Positions 1-6,637 of a stretch of 19,790 nt of DNA are shown here, one piece after another. Within the stretch, counting starts at the first letter, position 1. Every line of letters begins with the position of its first letter. Location of the stretch: contig CALBST010000208.1 in assembly GCA_937967425.1 (NCBI GenBank), positions 1-19,790 on the forward strand, in the 5' to 3' direction. This DNA is from an uncultured Caulobacteraceae bacterium (GTDB taxonomy: Bacteria; Pseudomonadota; Alphaproteobacteria; Caulobacterales; TH1-2). The notes under the pieces are model-generated. The model was not told the origin of the DNA. It did not search any database and saw only the letters and a program-made list of their open reading frames with translations. A program made the translations under genes and the position numbers.

Positions 1-43
1 TGACGGCAACAAGATCGAGATCGTCGTCGGCGCGATGCACTAA
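1..43 (+). CDS. C-terminal fragment of an unidentified protein
   Basis: The first bases carry an open frame (codons from base 2) that encodes 13 residues ending IVVGAMH and stops at TAA 41-43. The rest of the gene lies before the window. The reading is supported mainly by position: the stop is followed at once by a REP-type palindrome, which typically sits right after genes. The fragment is too short to assign a family. Confidence 0.45.
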   Translation, partial: DGNKIEIVVGAMH

Positions 44-115
44 TATGGAGCGCGGGCGTCCTCGCCCGCATGCGATGCTGAATGCAAATGCGGGCGAGGA
101 CGTCCGCGCTCCATA
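44..115. repeat. REPIN-like inverted repeat, copy 1
   Basis: Two 27-base arms (44-70 and 89-115) are inverted copies matching at 26 of 27 positions, with an 18-base spacer. Each arm reads TATGGAGC and then folds by itself: GCGGGCG, loop TCCT, CGCCCGC. In the right arm the one difference leaves a G-T wobble pair. A GGAG tetranucleotide (47-50) just outside a small palindrome, paired with an inverted copy, is the layout known for REP doublets (REPINs) moved by RAYT transposases. The element fills the space between two convergent genes and may also end their transcripts. No RAYT gene is present in the window. Confidence 0.8.
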
Positions 116-119
116 GATT

Positions 120-353
120 TCAGTGATCGCCGCCCGCGCCGGCGGCGAGGACGAAGCGGCGGTCGCAATAGCCGCACTCGACGAAGCTCTCTTCGCCCAT
201 GTCATAAAACACGACCGGGTGCCCCAGCGCGCCGCCGCCGCCATCGCACTTCACGCGGCGCGAGGTCACTTCGATGACTTCCGGCGCGGGGATCGCGTCT
301 GGATCGCCCGGGGTCGAAGCGTCGGTTCTCGGATTGTCGTGAAGTTTCGCCAT
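120..353 (-). CDS. CHCC zinc-finger domain protein (NDUFS6-like)
   Basis: The product has 77 residues. Its C-terminal half has Cys36, His45, Cys60 and Cys63 in the spacing C-x8-H-x14-C-x2-C, the zf-CHCC pattern (PF10276). This family includes mitochondrial complex I subunit NDUFS6, and small stand-alone copies are widespread in alphaproteobacteria. The N-terminal 30 residues are polar and proline-rich and look disordered. A zinc-binding structural or assembly role is inferred from the family; no complex I genes lie nearby. The start is ATG at 353 with only a weak ribosome binding site. The gene is divergent from the ABC ATPase gene and ends 4 bases from the REPIN-like element. Confidence 0.85.
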   Translation of the reverse strand: MAKLHDNPRTDASTPGDPDAIPAPEVIEVTSRRVKCDGGGGALGHPVVFYDMGEESFVECGYCDRRFVLAAGAGGDH

Positions 354-446
354 TTCTGGTCGCGGCCTAGGGTTGAAGCGGGTAAAGCGCGCCCGTAACT
401 AAAGCGCATCGCGCGCCCGCGCAATGCGGGCCACCCCAGGTATTCC

Positions 447-1391
447 ATGCCAACAGCACAAACGCCGCCCGAGTTCGCTATCGAAGCGCGCGGCCTCGAC
501 AAAACCTATCGCGCCCAAGGCAAGGGCGCGGCCGTCCATGCGCTGAAGGCGATTGATCTCGCCATCCCGCGCGGCTCCTTCTTCGGGCTCCTGGGTCCAA
601 ACGGCGCCGGCAAATCGACCTTCATCAACATCCTGGGCGGTCTCGTCGTGAAGAGCGGCGGGACCGCTTCGATTTGGGGCCACGATATCGACGCCGATCC
701 GATGAATGCGCGCGGCGCCATCGGCATCGTCCCCCAAGAAATCAACATGGACCCGTTCTTCTCCCCCGCCGAAGCGCTGGAGATTCAGGCGGGCTATTAC
801 GGCGTGCCAAAGAGTGAACGGCGCACGGAGGAAATCCTTCGCGCCGTCGGCCTTTGGGATAAGCGCGACGCGTATGCACGCACGCTCTCAGGCGGCATGA
901 AGCGGCGGCTGCTTGTAGCGAAAGCAATGGTGCATGGGCCGCCCGTGTTGGTCCTCGATGAACCGACGGCCGGCGTTGACGTCGAGTTGCGCCGCCAGCT
1001 TTGGGACTATGTGCGCTCGCTGCACGCACAAGGCGTGACGATCGTGTTGACCACGCACTATCTCGAAGAAGCGCAAGAACTCTGCGACACGATCGCCATT
1101 ATCAACCATGGCAACGTCATCGCTTGTGAGCCGACGTCGAAACTGATTTCGCGGCTCGATCAGAAGACGCTTGTGGTCACGCCGCAATCGCCGATCACGC
1201 CGCCGCTCAAGGGCTTCGAGGACGTGACCTTCGCCATGAAGGCTACTGGCGCGTTCGCGCTGACCTATCGGACAAGCGAACATTCAGTCGAAGGCCTGCT
1301 GGACCGCGTGCGTGCGGCCGGTGTGACGATCAAGGATCTCTCGATCCAAGAACCAGATTTGGAAGATGTGTTCGTGGAGCTGACGGCATAG
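447..1391 (+). CDS. ABC-2 type transporter ATP-binding protein
   Basis: This is a 314-residue cytoplasmic ATPase with every nucleotide-binding motif: Walker A GPNGAGKST (50-58), Q-loop Gln97, signature LSGGM (148-152), Walker B VLVLDEP (167-173) and H-loop His204. The LSGGMKRRL signature, the DEPTAGVD Walker B extension and a ~90-residue C-terminal extension match the DrrA/YadG group, which powers ABC-2 exporters of drugs, lipids or polysaccharides. Its membrane partner would normally be adjacent, but upstream is the divergent zinc-finger gene and downstream are a repeat and an oxidoreductase. It must therefore work with a permease encoded elsewhere. The substrate cannot be told. The start is ATG 447, with a weak CCAGG site before it. 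Confidence 0.93.
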   Translation: MPTAQTPPEFAIEARGLDKTYRAQGKGAAVHALKAIDLAIPRGSFFGLLGPNGAGKSTFINILGGLVVKSGGTASIWGHDIDADPMNARGAIGIVPQEINMDPFFSPAEALEIQAGYYGVPKSERRTEEILRAVGLWDKRDAYARTLSGGMKRRLLVAKAMVHGPPVLVLDEPTAGVDVELRRQLWDYVRSLHAQGVTIVLTTHYLEEAQELCDTIAIINHGNVIACEPTSKLISRLDQKTLVVTPQSPITPPLKGFEDVTFAMKATGAFALTYRTSEHSVEGLLDRVRAAGVTIKDLSIQEPDLEDVFVELTA

Positions 1392-1394
1392 CAA

Positions 1395-1458
1395 TATGGA
1401 GCGCCGGCGTCTCGCCGGCCATCTCCGGAGCCTGCCGGCGAGACGCCGGCGCTCCATA
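1395..1458. repeat. REPIN-like inverted repeat, copy 2
   Basis: Two perfect 25-base inverted arms (1395-1419 and 1434-1458) flank a 14-base spacer. Each arm has the same TATGGAGC head as the copy at 44-115, followed by GCCGGCG, loop TCT, CGCCGGC. Compared with copy 1, the third base pair of each small stem is C-G instead of G-C, a compensated change. It begins three bases after the ABC gene stop and ends 15 bases before the aldo/keto reductase start, so it probably shapes the 3' end of the ABC transcript. Confidence 0.85.
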
Positions 1459-1473
1459 GGGACGGAGCTCGCG

Positions 1474-2457
1474 ATGAAATACGTCAATCTCGGCAAGAGC
1501 GGCCTCAAAGTCTCGCGCATCTGCCTCGGCACGATGGCTTACGCCAACGGCGCAGGCGGCGCGCATCCTTGGGCGCTGAGCGAAGAAGCGTCGCAGCCGT
1601 TTTACAAACGTGCCTTCGAAGCCGGCATCAATTTCTACGATACCGCCAACGTCTATTCGTTCGGCACCAGCGAGGAGTTCCTGGGCCGCGCGATCAAGAA
1701 GTACGCCAAGCGCGACGAAGTCGTCATCGCCACCAAGGTGCACGGCGAAATGCGGCCGGGCGATCCGAACGGCAAAGGCCTCTCGCGCAAAGCCATTCTC
1801 GGCGAGATCGATCTCAGCCTGAAGCGCCTCGGCACCGATTATGTCGATCTCTACCAGATCCACCGCCTCGATCCCGAAACGCCGATCGAGGAAACGCTCG
1901 AAGCGCTGCATGACGTCGTGAAGAGCGGCAAGGCGCGCTATATCGGCGCTTCGTCCATGTATGCGTGGCAGTTCATGCAGGCGCTGGCGCTGCAGAAGGA
2001 GCACGGCTGGTCGCGCTTCATCTCAATGCAGAACCATTTGAACCTGCTCTACCGCGAAGAAGAGCGCGAAATGCTGCCGCTCTGCCGCGATCAGGGGATC
2101 GGCGTTATTCCCTGGTCACCATTGGCGCGGGGACGGCTGGCGCGCGGGCCGGATGAAAAGACCGAGCGCAGCGAGACCGACAAGTTTGGCGCCTATCTCT
2201 ATCGAAAAACGGCCGAGGCCGATCGCGCTGTGATCGAGCGCGTTGGCGAGGTCGCGGCGGCCCGTGGCGTGTCACGCGGGCAAGTGGCGCTGGCGTGGCA
2301 TTTCGCCAAACCCGGCGTCACCGCGCCGATCGTCGGCGCCACCAAGCTCGAACAGCTCGACGATGCGATTGCGGCGCTCGACGTCACGCTCGACCCTGAC
2401 GAGATCAAGCGCCTCGAAGAACCCTATGTGCCCCACCCTGTTGCGGGCTTTGTTTGA
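1474..2457 (+). CDS. aldo/keto reductase
   Basis: The product is a 327-residue TIM-barrel NAD(P)H-dependent oxidoreductase that reduces aldehydes or ketones. The catalytic tetrad is visible: Asp56 and Tyr61 in DTANVY, Lys88 in ATKVHG, His130 in QIHRLD. The IPWSPLARG stretch and the C-terminal IVGATKLEQLDD region, which contact the cofactor, are typical of the family. The start is set at ATG 1474 (MKYVNLGKSG), with GGAG six bases upstream. An in-frame ATG at 1396 lies inside the palindromic repeat and would add 26 arginine-rich residues foreign to the family. It leads an apparent operon with the tautomerase (11-base gap) and the YdcZ-like gene. The substrate is unknown. Confidence 0.93.
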   Translation: MKYVNLGKSGLKVSRICLGTMAYANGAGGAHPWALSEEASQPFYKRAFEAGINFYDTANVYSFGTSEEFLGRAIKKYAKRDEVVIATKVHGEMRPGDPNGKGLSRKAILGEIDLSLKRLGTDYVDLYQIHRLDPETPIEETLEALHDVVKSGKARYIGASSMYAWQFMQALALQKEHGWSRFISMQNHLNLLYREEEREMLPLCRDQGIGVIPWSPLARGRLARGPDEKTERSETDKFGAYLYRKTAEADRAVIERVGEVAAARGVSRGQVALAWHFAKPGVTAPIVGATKLEQLDDAIAALDVTLDPDEIKRLEEPYVPHPVAGFV

Positions 2458-2468
2458 GCGAGGGCCGC

Positions 2469-2675
2469 ATGCCGTACGTCAACATCAAGATCACCAAGAC
2501 AGGCGCGACGGCTGAACAGAAGGCCGAATTGATCAAGGGCGCCACCGAGTTGCTGCAGCGCGTGCTCAACAAGAACCCAGCGACGACCGTTGTCGTCATC
2601 GAAGAAGTCGAGACGGACAATTGGGGCGTCGGCGGCGAGTCGGTGACCGCACGCAACGCCAAGGCGCCGCGATGA
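2469..2675 (+). CDS. 4-oxalocrotonate tautomerase family protein
   Basis: This 68-residue protein opens MPYVNIKI. After removal of the initiator Met, Pro1 would be the catalytic base of the tautomerase superfamily. The central NPATTVVVIEEV stretch followed by DNWGVGG is a conserved family signature. Such small enzymes act as homohexamers in the cytoplasm and move protons in keto-enol conversions. ATG 2469 is chosen because the family needs Pro right after Met; an upstream in-frame ATG at 2454 would bury it. The gene sits 11 bases after the aldo/keto reductase and shares ATGA with the next gene, so the three are probably co-translated. The metabolite is not apparent. Confidence 0.93.
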   Translation: MPYVNIKITKTGATAEQKAELIKGATELLQRVLNKNPATTVVVIEEVETDNWGVGGESVTARNAKAPR

Positions 2676-3151
2676 GCGCGCCGACACTCGCCTTCTACAT
2701 CGCGCTGTCGACTGTCGGCGGCATTCTCATTCCGATCATGGCGGCGCTCTCCGGCGGCCTCGGGCGGACGCTCGACAACCCATGGGCGGCGGCGGCGATC
2801 GTCTCCGCCGGCGCGTTTGCGCTGGTGCTTGCCTTCACGCTGGCGACGGGCAGCATGAACGTGTCGTTGGACGCGCTGAAACAGGCGAAGCCGCTGCAAG
2901 TGCTCGCCGGCGTTGGCTTCGCCTACTACCTGCTCTCGATCACATGGGTGGGCCCGCGCTTCGGCATCGGCAACGCGGTGATGTTCGTGCTCGCCGGGCA
3001 GATCATCTCGTCGGCCGTGATCGACCATTTCGGCCTCTTTGGCGCACCGCAAAAGCCAATCGATCTGCTGCGCGCTTCAGGCTTGGTGATCATGGCCGCC
3101 GGCATCGCAATCGCGCAGATCGCGGCGAACAACGCTAGACCGGCAGCCTAG
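2672..3151 (+). CDS. YdcZ/DUF606-type DMT membrane protein
   Basis: The 159-residue inner-membrane protein has about five hydrophobic segments. The pattern GNAVMFVLAGQ followed by a DHFGLFG loop and a last hydrophobic helix matches the YdcZ/DUF606 group of the drug/metabolite transporter superfamily, which works as small paired or dimeric transporters. Its ATG at 2672 overlaps the tautomerase stop (ATGA), indicating translational coupling in the aldo/keto reductase operon. Its 3' end overlaps the convergent membrane-protein gene by 17 bases. The substrate is unknown. No DUF606 partner gene is nearby, so it may act as a homodimer. Confidence 0.85.
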   Translation: MSAPTLAFYIALSTVGGILIPIMAALSGGLGRTLDNPWAAAAIVSAGAFALVLAFTLATGSMNVSLDALKQAKPLQVLAGVGFAYYLLSITWVGPRFGIGNAVMFVLAGQIISSAVIDHFGLFGAPQKPIDLLRASGLVIMAAGIAIAQIAANNARPAA

Positions 3152-3500
3152 ACCACACATCAAGCAGCACGATCGCGAGCGGAATAAGCGCGGCCGCGTC
3201 CACCAGCGCGATCGTACGCAGGCGTTTCGGCGAACCGTAGAGAACGTAGGCGATCAGAAACCCGACGACGCTGATTGACGTGACAAGCGCCGCTGCAAGG
3301 CGCGCTTCGGCATTGAAGGCCGCCAAAGCGCACACGCTCGCCACCGCGAGGAAGAGCACGCCGCGATGGCCAAGGATGAGGTCCAGCGCGCCGCCCGCAT
3401 CGACGCCGTACATGCGCTTGCGCAATTGCGGTGAGAACGTCGCCAACGCCGGCGGTGTGTGAACGAGCACAAGCGCCAGCCAGGCGATTGTAATCAACAC
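3135..3500 (-). CDS. small four-helix membrane protein, function unknown
   Basis: The product has 121 residues and four predicted membrane helices (about 3-20, 44-62, 68-87, 97-115). The MYGVDAG stretch followed by LILGHRGVLF resembles a family of short proteobacterial membrane proteins with an LRHRxVLFG motif, whose function is not established and which are sometimes mislabelled in databases; this link rests on memory of the motif. The start is GTG 3500, three bases after the methyltransferase stop, so the two are probably one transcript controlled from the MarR-type operators. A weak ribosome binding site fits translational coupling. Its end overlaps the convergent YdcZ-type gene. Confidence 0.75.
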   Translation of the reverse strand: MLITIAWLALVLVHTPPALATFSPQLRKRMYGVDAGGALDLILGHRGVLFLAVASVCALAAFNAEARLAAALVTSISVVGFLIAYVLYGSPKRLRTIALVDAAALIPLAIVLLDVWSRLPV

Positions 3501-3503
3501 GGC

Positions 3504-4166
3504 CTAAGCCGGGCGTTCCGCGAGAACGCTGACGGCGAGCAAGCGCGAACCATCCGGCGTGCAGCGCTCATCGACGATGCGCCAGCCTTGCGCCTTGAGC
3601 AGCGCGGTGGCGTGGCTGATGCGTTCCATGCCGCGCGCGGCGCCGGCGAAGTTCGTCGGGTTGTCCAGGTTCGCGGCGCGCTGGGTGATCACCAAGCGCC
3701 CGCCCGGCGCCAGCACACGCGCGACTTCGCGCAAGCCACGCGCCGGATCGGGCCAGAACTGGAAGCTGTTCACAGCGAAAGCGCGGTCGAACATGCAATC
3801 GCGGAACGGAAGGTCCGCCACCTCGGCGCGCATGATGACGGCGCGGCCCTTGAGCACGGCGCTGTGAGCGGCATGCGTCGAGTAATGCGCGGCGGTGGCG
3901 GATTGATCGATGCCGGCAACGAAGCCGTCGCGCCCCACCCGCTTCAGCGCGGCGCGCACGCCCATGCCGGGCCCGCATCCCAGTTCAATGATCGCGTCGC
4001 CAGGCTGCGGCGCCAGTAAATCGAGCGCGGCTTTATTCTGGGCGCCATTCTTCAGCGCCATCGCCGTGAGCGCAACGCCCCCTAGCAAGCCGCGCGGGTC
4101 TCCCCATATGCAGCCGAGGCCCCTGCAGCGTTCGCCAGATTCGCCTGCCGTCATTGACGCGCGCAT
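3504..4166 (-). CDS. class I SAM-dependent methyltransferase
   Basis: This 220-residue cytoplasmic enzyme has motif I ELGCGPGMG (61-69) for S-adenosylmethionine binding and an acidic Asp87 after the next strand. LPFRDCMFDRAFAVNSFQFW and the VLAPGGRLVIT strand are typical of the Methyltransf_11/UbiE-like group. The substrate is unknown. ATG 4166 is preferred because GGGAG lies six bases upstream (GGGAGAGGGCC before the start). An in-frame TTG at 4187 falls inside an operator and lacks a ribosome binding site. The gene is divergent from the MarR-type regulator and is followed after three bases by a small membrane-protein gene, so the regulator is a good candidate for controlling both. Confidence 0.9.
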   Translation of the reverse strand: MRASMTAGESGERCRGLGCIWGDPRGLLGGVALTAMALKNGAQNKAALDLLAPQPGDAIIELGCGPGMGVRAALKRVGRDGFVAGIDQSATAAHYSTHAAHSAVLKGRAVIMRAEVADLPFRDCMFDRAFAVNSFQFWPDPARGLREVARVLAPGGRLVITQRAANLDNPTNFAGAARGMERISHATALLKAQGWRIVDERCTPDGSRLLAVSVLAERPA

Positions 4167-4181
4167 GGCCCTCTCCCAAAA

Positions 4182-4198
4182 TGACAACTGAGATGTCA
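4182..4198. promoter_or_regulatory. operator site 1 (TGACA-N7-TGTCA)
   Basis: TGACA and TGTCA form an inverted repeat separated by ACTGAGA. The site lies 16 bases upstream of the methyltransferase start and 23 bases before the regulator start. A near-identical second copy follows at a 21-base offset. It is inferred to bind the MarR-type product of the adjacent gene as a dimer. Confidence 0.7.
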
Positions 4199-4202
4199 GT
4201 TA

Positions 4203-4219
4203 TGACAAGTGAGTTGTCA
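4203..4219. promoter_or_regulatory. operator site 2 (TGACAA-N5-TTGTCA)
   Basis: A perfect 6-5-6 inverted repeat, TGACAA GTGAG TTGTCA, ends one base before the regulator's GTG start at 4221 and covers an alternative GTG at 4209. A bound dimer would block transcription or translation initiation of the regulator, which fits negative autoregulation. The centres of the two sites are 21 bp apart, two DNA turns, so two dimers would sit on the same face. Confidence 0.72.
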
Positions 4220-4220
4220 A

Positions 4221-4664
4221 GTGAAAAAGCCGCAGCAAGCGCGCGCCGAAGACGTTCTGGATCTCTCGGTCGCGGTGATCGAATTCTACTTCCGTATCGA
4301 GGCCATCACGCAAGCGACGGCAGGCTTCGCTACGGCCGGCGGCGAATGGGGCGTGCTGCGCAATCTGGTGAAGGATGGGCCGCAGACTGTCCCTGAAATG
4401 GCGCGCGCGCGGCCGGTGTCGCGGCAACATTGCCAAACCATCGTCAACACACTTGAGTCCCAAGGGCTGGTGGAGTTTATCGACAATCCCAAGCACAAGA
4501 AATCCAAACTGGTGCGCGCCACCAAGAAAGGCCGCGCGCGGTTTGAATCGATGCGCAAGCAATTCCTCGACGCCGCCGGCGTTTACGCGCCGTTCTTCAC
4601 CGCGACTGAAATCACCACGGCCACTGATGTGTGCCGTCGGGCGCGCGACCTGATCGAGGTATGA
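4221..4664 (+). CDS. MarR-type winged-helix transcriptional regulator
   Basis: The product is a 147-residue DNA-binding protein. Residues 43-80 form a winged-helix core (WGVLRNLVKDGPQTVPEMA, then the recognition helix around SRQHCQTIVNTLESQGLV), and the wing with basic tip DNPKHKKSKL is at 87-97. Flanking helices would make the dimer, as in MarR proteins. GTG 4221 is chosen because a GAG lies seven bases upstream; GTG 4209 is the alternative and adds four residues. The gene is divergent from the methyltransferase/membrane-protein pair, and two inverted repeats occupy the space between them, so it probably represses both sides. The inducer is unknown. Its stop abuts that of the convergent gene. 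Confidence 0.85.
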   Translation: MKKPQQARAEDVLDLSVAVIEFYFRIEAITQATAGFATAGGEWGVLRNLVKDGPQTVPEMARARPVSRQHCQTIVNTLESQGLVEFIDNPKHKKSKLVRATKKGRARFESMRKQFLDAAGVYAPFFTATEITTATDVCRRARDLIEV

Positions 4665-5060
4665 TTAAGTCAGGCAGATTGGCGCCTGGCTATTGTCGAT
4701 CAGCGGCCCGCTTTCCGTTTCGCGGAACGACCACCACACTACGATGCGTGGGTTGCACCAATGATGGCGGCCTCCCGGTCGCGTCAGATTGGTGCGGCAG
4801 AGCTTTATTTCGCCGTTTGGCAACGTGAACCAATACTCGCGGGAATCCTGAGGCACGGAGTCCCAGCCGCTTCGATCGATCCGCGCGGCGCTCCGGTAGA
4901 GCTCGGCATTTGAGGGCGCTTCGGTGCGCGACCAAGGCCTGTCGTCGCCGCCGGTGTTGCAGAAATCGGAAATGATCCACGCATTATATCCCGGAACCGA
5001 GGCGCAAGACCCCGCCAGCGGCGCCAGCGCCAGCGCAACACTTATCAAAGCCCGCTTCAT
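4665..5060 (-). CDS. exported cysteine-rich protein or lipoprotein, unknown function
   Basis: This 131-residue protein begins with a clear signal peptide (MKRALISVALALAPLAGSC). Cys19 could be a lipidation site, but the -3 residue is Ala rather than Leu, so cleavage by signal peptidase I is also possible. The mature part has Cys34, Cys88, Cys102 and Cys129 and many Trp residues, suggesting a small disulfide-bonded periplasmic domain. The family is not recognised. The start is ATG 5060, with GGAGG six bases upstream; a TTG at 5081 would put a basic segment before the signal. The gene follows the metalloprotease-like lipoprotein by 24 bases on the same strand, so they are likely co-transcribed. 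Confidence 0.75.
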   Translation of the reverse strand: MKRALISVALALAPLAGSCASVPGYNAWIISDFCNTGGDDRPWSRTEAPSNAELYRSAARIDRSGWDSVPQDSREYWFTLPNGEIKLCRTNLTRPGGRHHWCNPRIVVWWSFRETESGPLIDNSQAPICLT

Positions 5061-5084
5061 CGCAGCCCTCCAGCGCGTCAACTA

Positions 5085-6089
5085 TTAAGGTACGGCCAGC
5101 GCGGCATCCAACATCTGCACTAGCGTCTGCGATCCATCGCCAAAAACGTGACGCTTCCAATCGAAGCGCGCGAGACGATCAACAGCAAACGCCAGTGCGA
5201 TACCCTGTTTTTGCGACCACCAGCGTCCGCGACGGGCGAAGTTCGCCATCGCGACATCTGCCGCGACGCCGCCGCCCGCCGGGTGCACGAGCCATTGATA
5301 CGCCACCCACTGACCGGACCCCTCGAGCGTCAGCCAGGTATCCTCCGCCTCTGCGAGATATGCGTTCTCACCAACGAACCAGCGGGCGTGCCGGGCGCTC
5401 ATCAGCGCTCGCGCTTCGCGTGCGAGGCGGCGGGCTTCTGCATTGTCTTGCGTCTGAGTGATCTGGATCAGAAGCTCGGTTTCGCGTTCCACCGACGCGG
5501 CGAACTCGGCGTTCTCCGCGAACAGGTTCTGCACCATGTCATCGCTGATATCGTCGTCCGGCAACGGGCTGGCTGCAACAATCGCCGTGATGCGCGGGCC
5601 GTAAGCGCCGAATTGCGCGACGTGGGCGCCTTCATGCAGCAGCACCGCGGTCATCATGGCTTCAAGGCCCAACGCCTCGTTGCTGACCCCCGCTGCGCGC
5701 CAAACGCTTGGTGTCGACATCACGAAGAACGCGCGCCCCTCCTCCGCGCTGGCGAACGAGGTTACACCCGCTGGCATTAGTTGCCCGTCCGGCAGCATGA
5801 TCTCGCCAGTGTGCGGGGTGGCGGTCCAGGCGACGTCCGCCGCGTTCGCAGCGGCGAAGGCGTTTTCGCTGGTAAGGACGCAATCGTCATCGAAGAACAC
5901 AGCGTCGAACGGCCGGGCCGCAGTCGCGCCAGTGATCTCATTGGCCGTAAAGCGCCAGGCGCTCAACGCGCCGTCGATCCACGCGTGATCCTCGGCGGAT
6001 AGCTCACAAGCCGGCGCGGCCGCTGGACCATGCGGCGCGGTTGCGCACCCCGCCAAAGCCAAAGTGATCGCCGCCGCCACTGTGCGCAT
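5085..6089 (-). CDS. putative zinc metalloprotease-like lipoprotein
   Basis: The 334-residue protein starts with a signal peptide ending LALAGC, so Cys15 is the predicted lipid anchor. Residues 152-156 read HEGAH, an HExxH zincin motif, inside a hydrophobic helix (AVLLHEGAHVAQF). Glutamates in FAENAEF (190-196) and ERETELL (201-207) about 40-55 residues later could give the third zinc ligand, as in gluzincins. These features suggest a periplasm-facing peptidase, but activity is not proven and the family could not be named. The start is ATG 6089, with AGGAGG just upstream. It heads a likely two-gene operon with the cysteine-rich exported protein. Confidence 0.8.
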   Translation of the reverse strand: MRTVAAAITLALAGCATAPHGPAAAPACELSAEDHAWIDGALSAWRFTANEITGATAARPFDAVFFDDDCVLTSENAFAAANAADVAWTATPHTGEIMLPDGQLMPAGVTSFASAEEGRAFFVMSTPSVWRAAGVSNEALGLEAMMTAVLLHEGAHVAQFGAYGPRITAIVAASPLPDDDISDDMVQNLFAENAEFAASVERETELLIQITQTQDNAEARRLAREARALMSARHARWFVGENAYLAEAEDTWLTLEGSGQWVAYQWLVHPAGGGVAADVAMANFARRGRWWSQKQGIALAFAVDRLARFDWKRHVFGDGSQTLVQMLDAALAVP

Positions 6090-6143
6090 TCGTCCCTCCT
6101 CAGGATGTGATGCCACATTTCGTGACATCGCGCGCAAACGAAA

Positions 6144-6173
6144 ACGGCGGGCGCTTCGTAGCACGCCCGCCGT
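6144..6173 (-). terminator. intrinsic terminator after the HU gene
   Basis: A perfect 10-base GC-rich stem (6144-6153 with 6164-6173) encloses a 10-base loop. Read on the minus strand it is followed by TTTTCGTTT. It lies about 57 bases past the HU stop and before the start of the next minus-strand gene, so it should separate the two transcripts. Confidence 0.7.
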
Positions 6174-6229
6174 CTCGACAACCCCGGGATGGGGTCATTG
6201 TTACTTATGCGTCGGTGACGCCGCCGCCA

Positions 6230-6637
6230 TTAGCGGCCGCCCATCACCTGGGCCTTCATCACGGCCGACTGGCGGAACGCCAGCTTCTTCGACGCCTTGA
6301 TCTTCACCGGCTCACCCGTTTGCGGGTTGCGGCCCATGCGGGCCTTGCGGTGGCGAACCATGACCATGCCGATATCGCCGATCTTCACCTTCGCGCCCTT
6401 CAGGACGTAGGCCTTCACAACATCGGTGTAGCCTTCGACCATCGCCTTGGCTTCCGACTTCTTGATGCCGAGGTGATCGGCGACCGACTGGAGCAGCGCG
6501 CTCGCGGTGACCGTCTTGCCGGCCGTCGCGGTGACCTTCACCGCCTTCGCCGGGGCCGGAGCAGCCTTCTTGGCGCTCTTGCGTGCGGCGGACTTCTTCT
6601 TGGCTGGCGCCTTTTTCTTCGCTGCCTTCTTGGCCAT
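6230..6637 (-). CDS. HU-family DNA-binding protein with basic N-terminal extension
   Basis: The product has 135 residues. Residues 1-34 are Lys/Ala/Pro-rich (MAKKAAKKKAPAKKK and on) like a histone H1 tail, and residues 42-135 form an HU/IHF fold with the DNA-bending arm motif GRNPQTGE (102-109). HU proteins are usually about 90 residues, so the tail is an addition that would bind DNA non-specifically and aid nucleoid compaction. The start is ATG 6637, with GAAGG about 11 bases upstream; an in-frame TTG at 6679 is unlikely. The gene stands alone with a terminator downstream and about 300 bases of non-coding DNA upstream, consistent with an independently controlled abundant protein. Confidence 0.92.
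   Translation of the reverse strand: MAKKAAKKKAPAKKKSAARKSAKKAAPAPAKAVKVTATAGKTVTASALLQSVADHLGIKKSEAKAMVEGYTDVVKAYVLKGAKVKIGDIGMVMVRHRKARMGRNPQTGEPVKIKASKKLAFRQSAVMKAQVMGGR

Noticed and set aside
415..431. Small hairpin GCCCGC/GCGGGC before the ABC ATPase gene
   Set aside because: Only six base pairs in a very GC-rich region; no reason to prefer it over chance.
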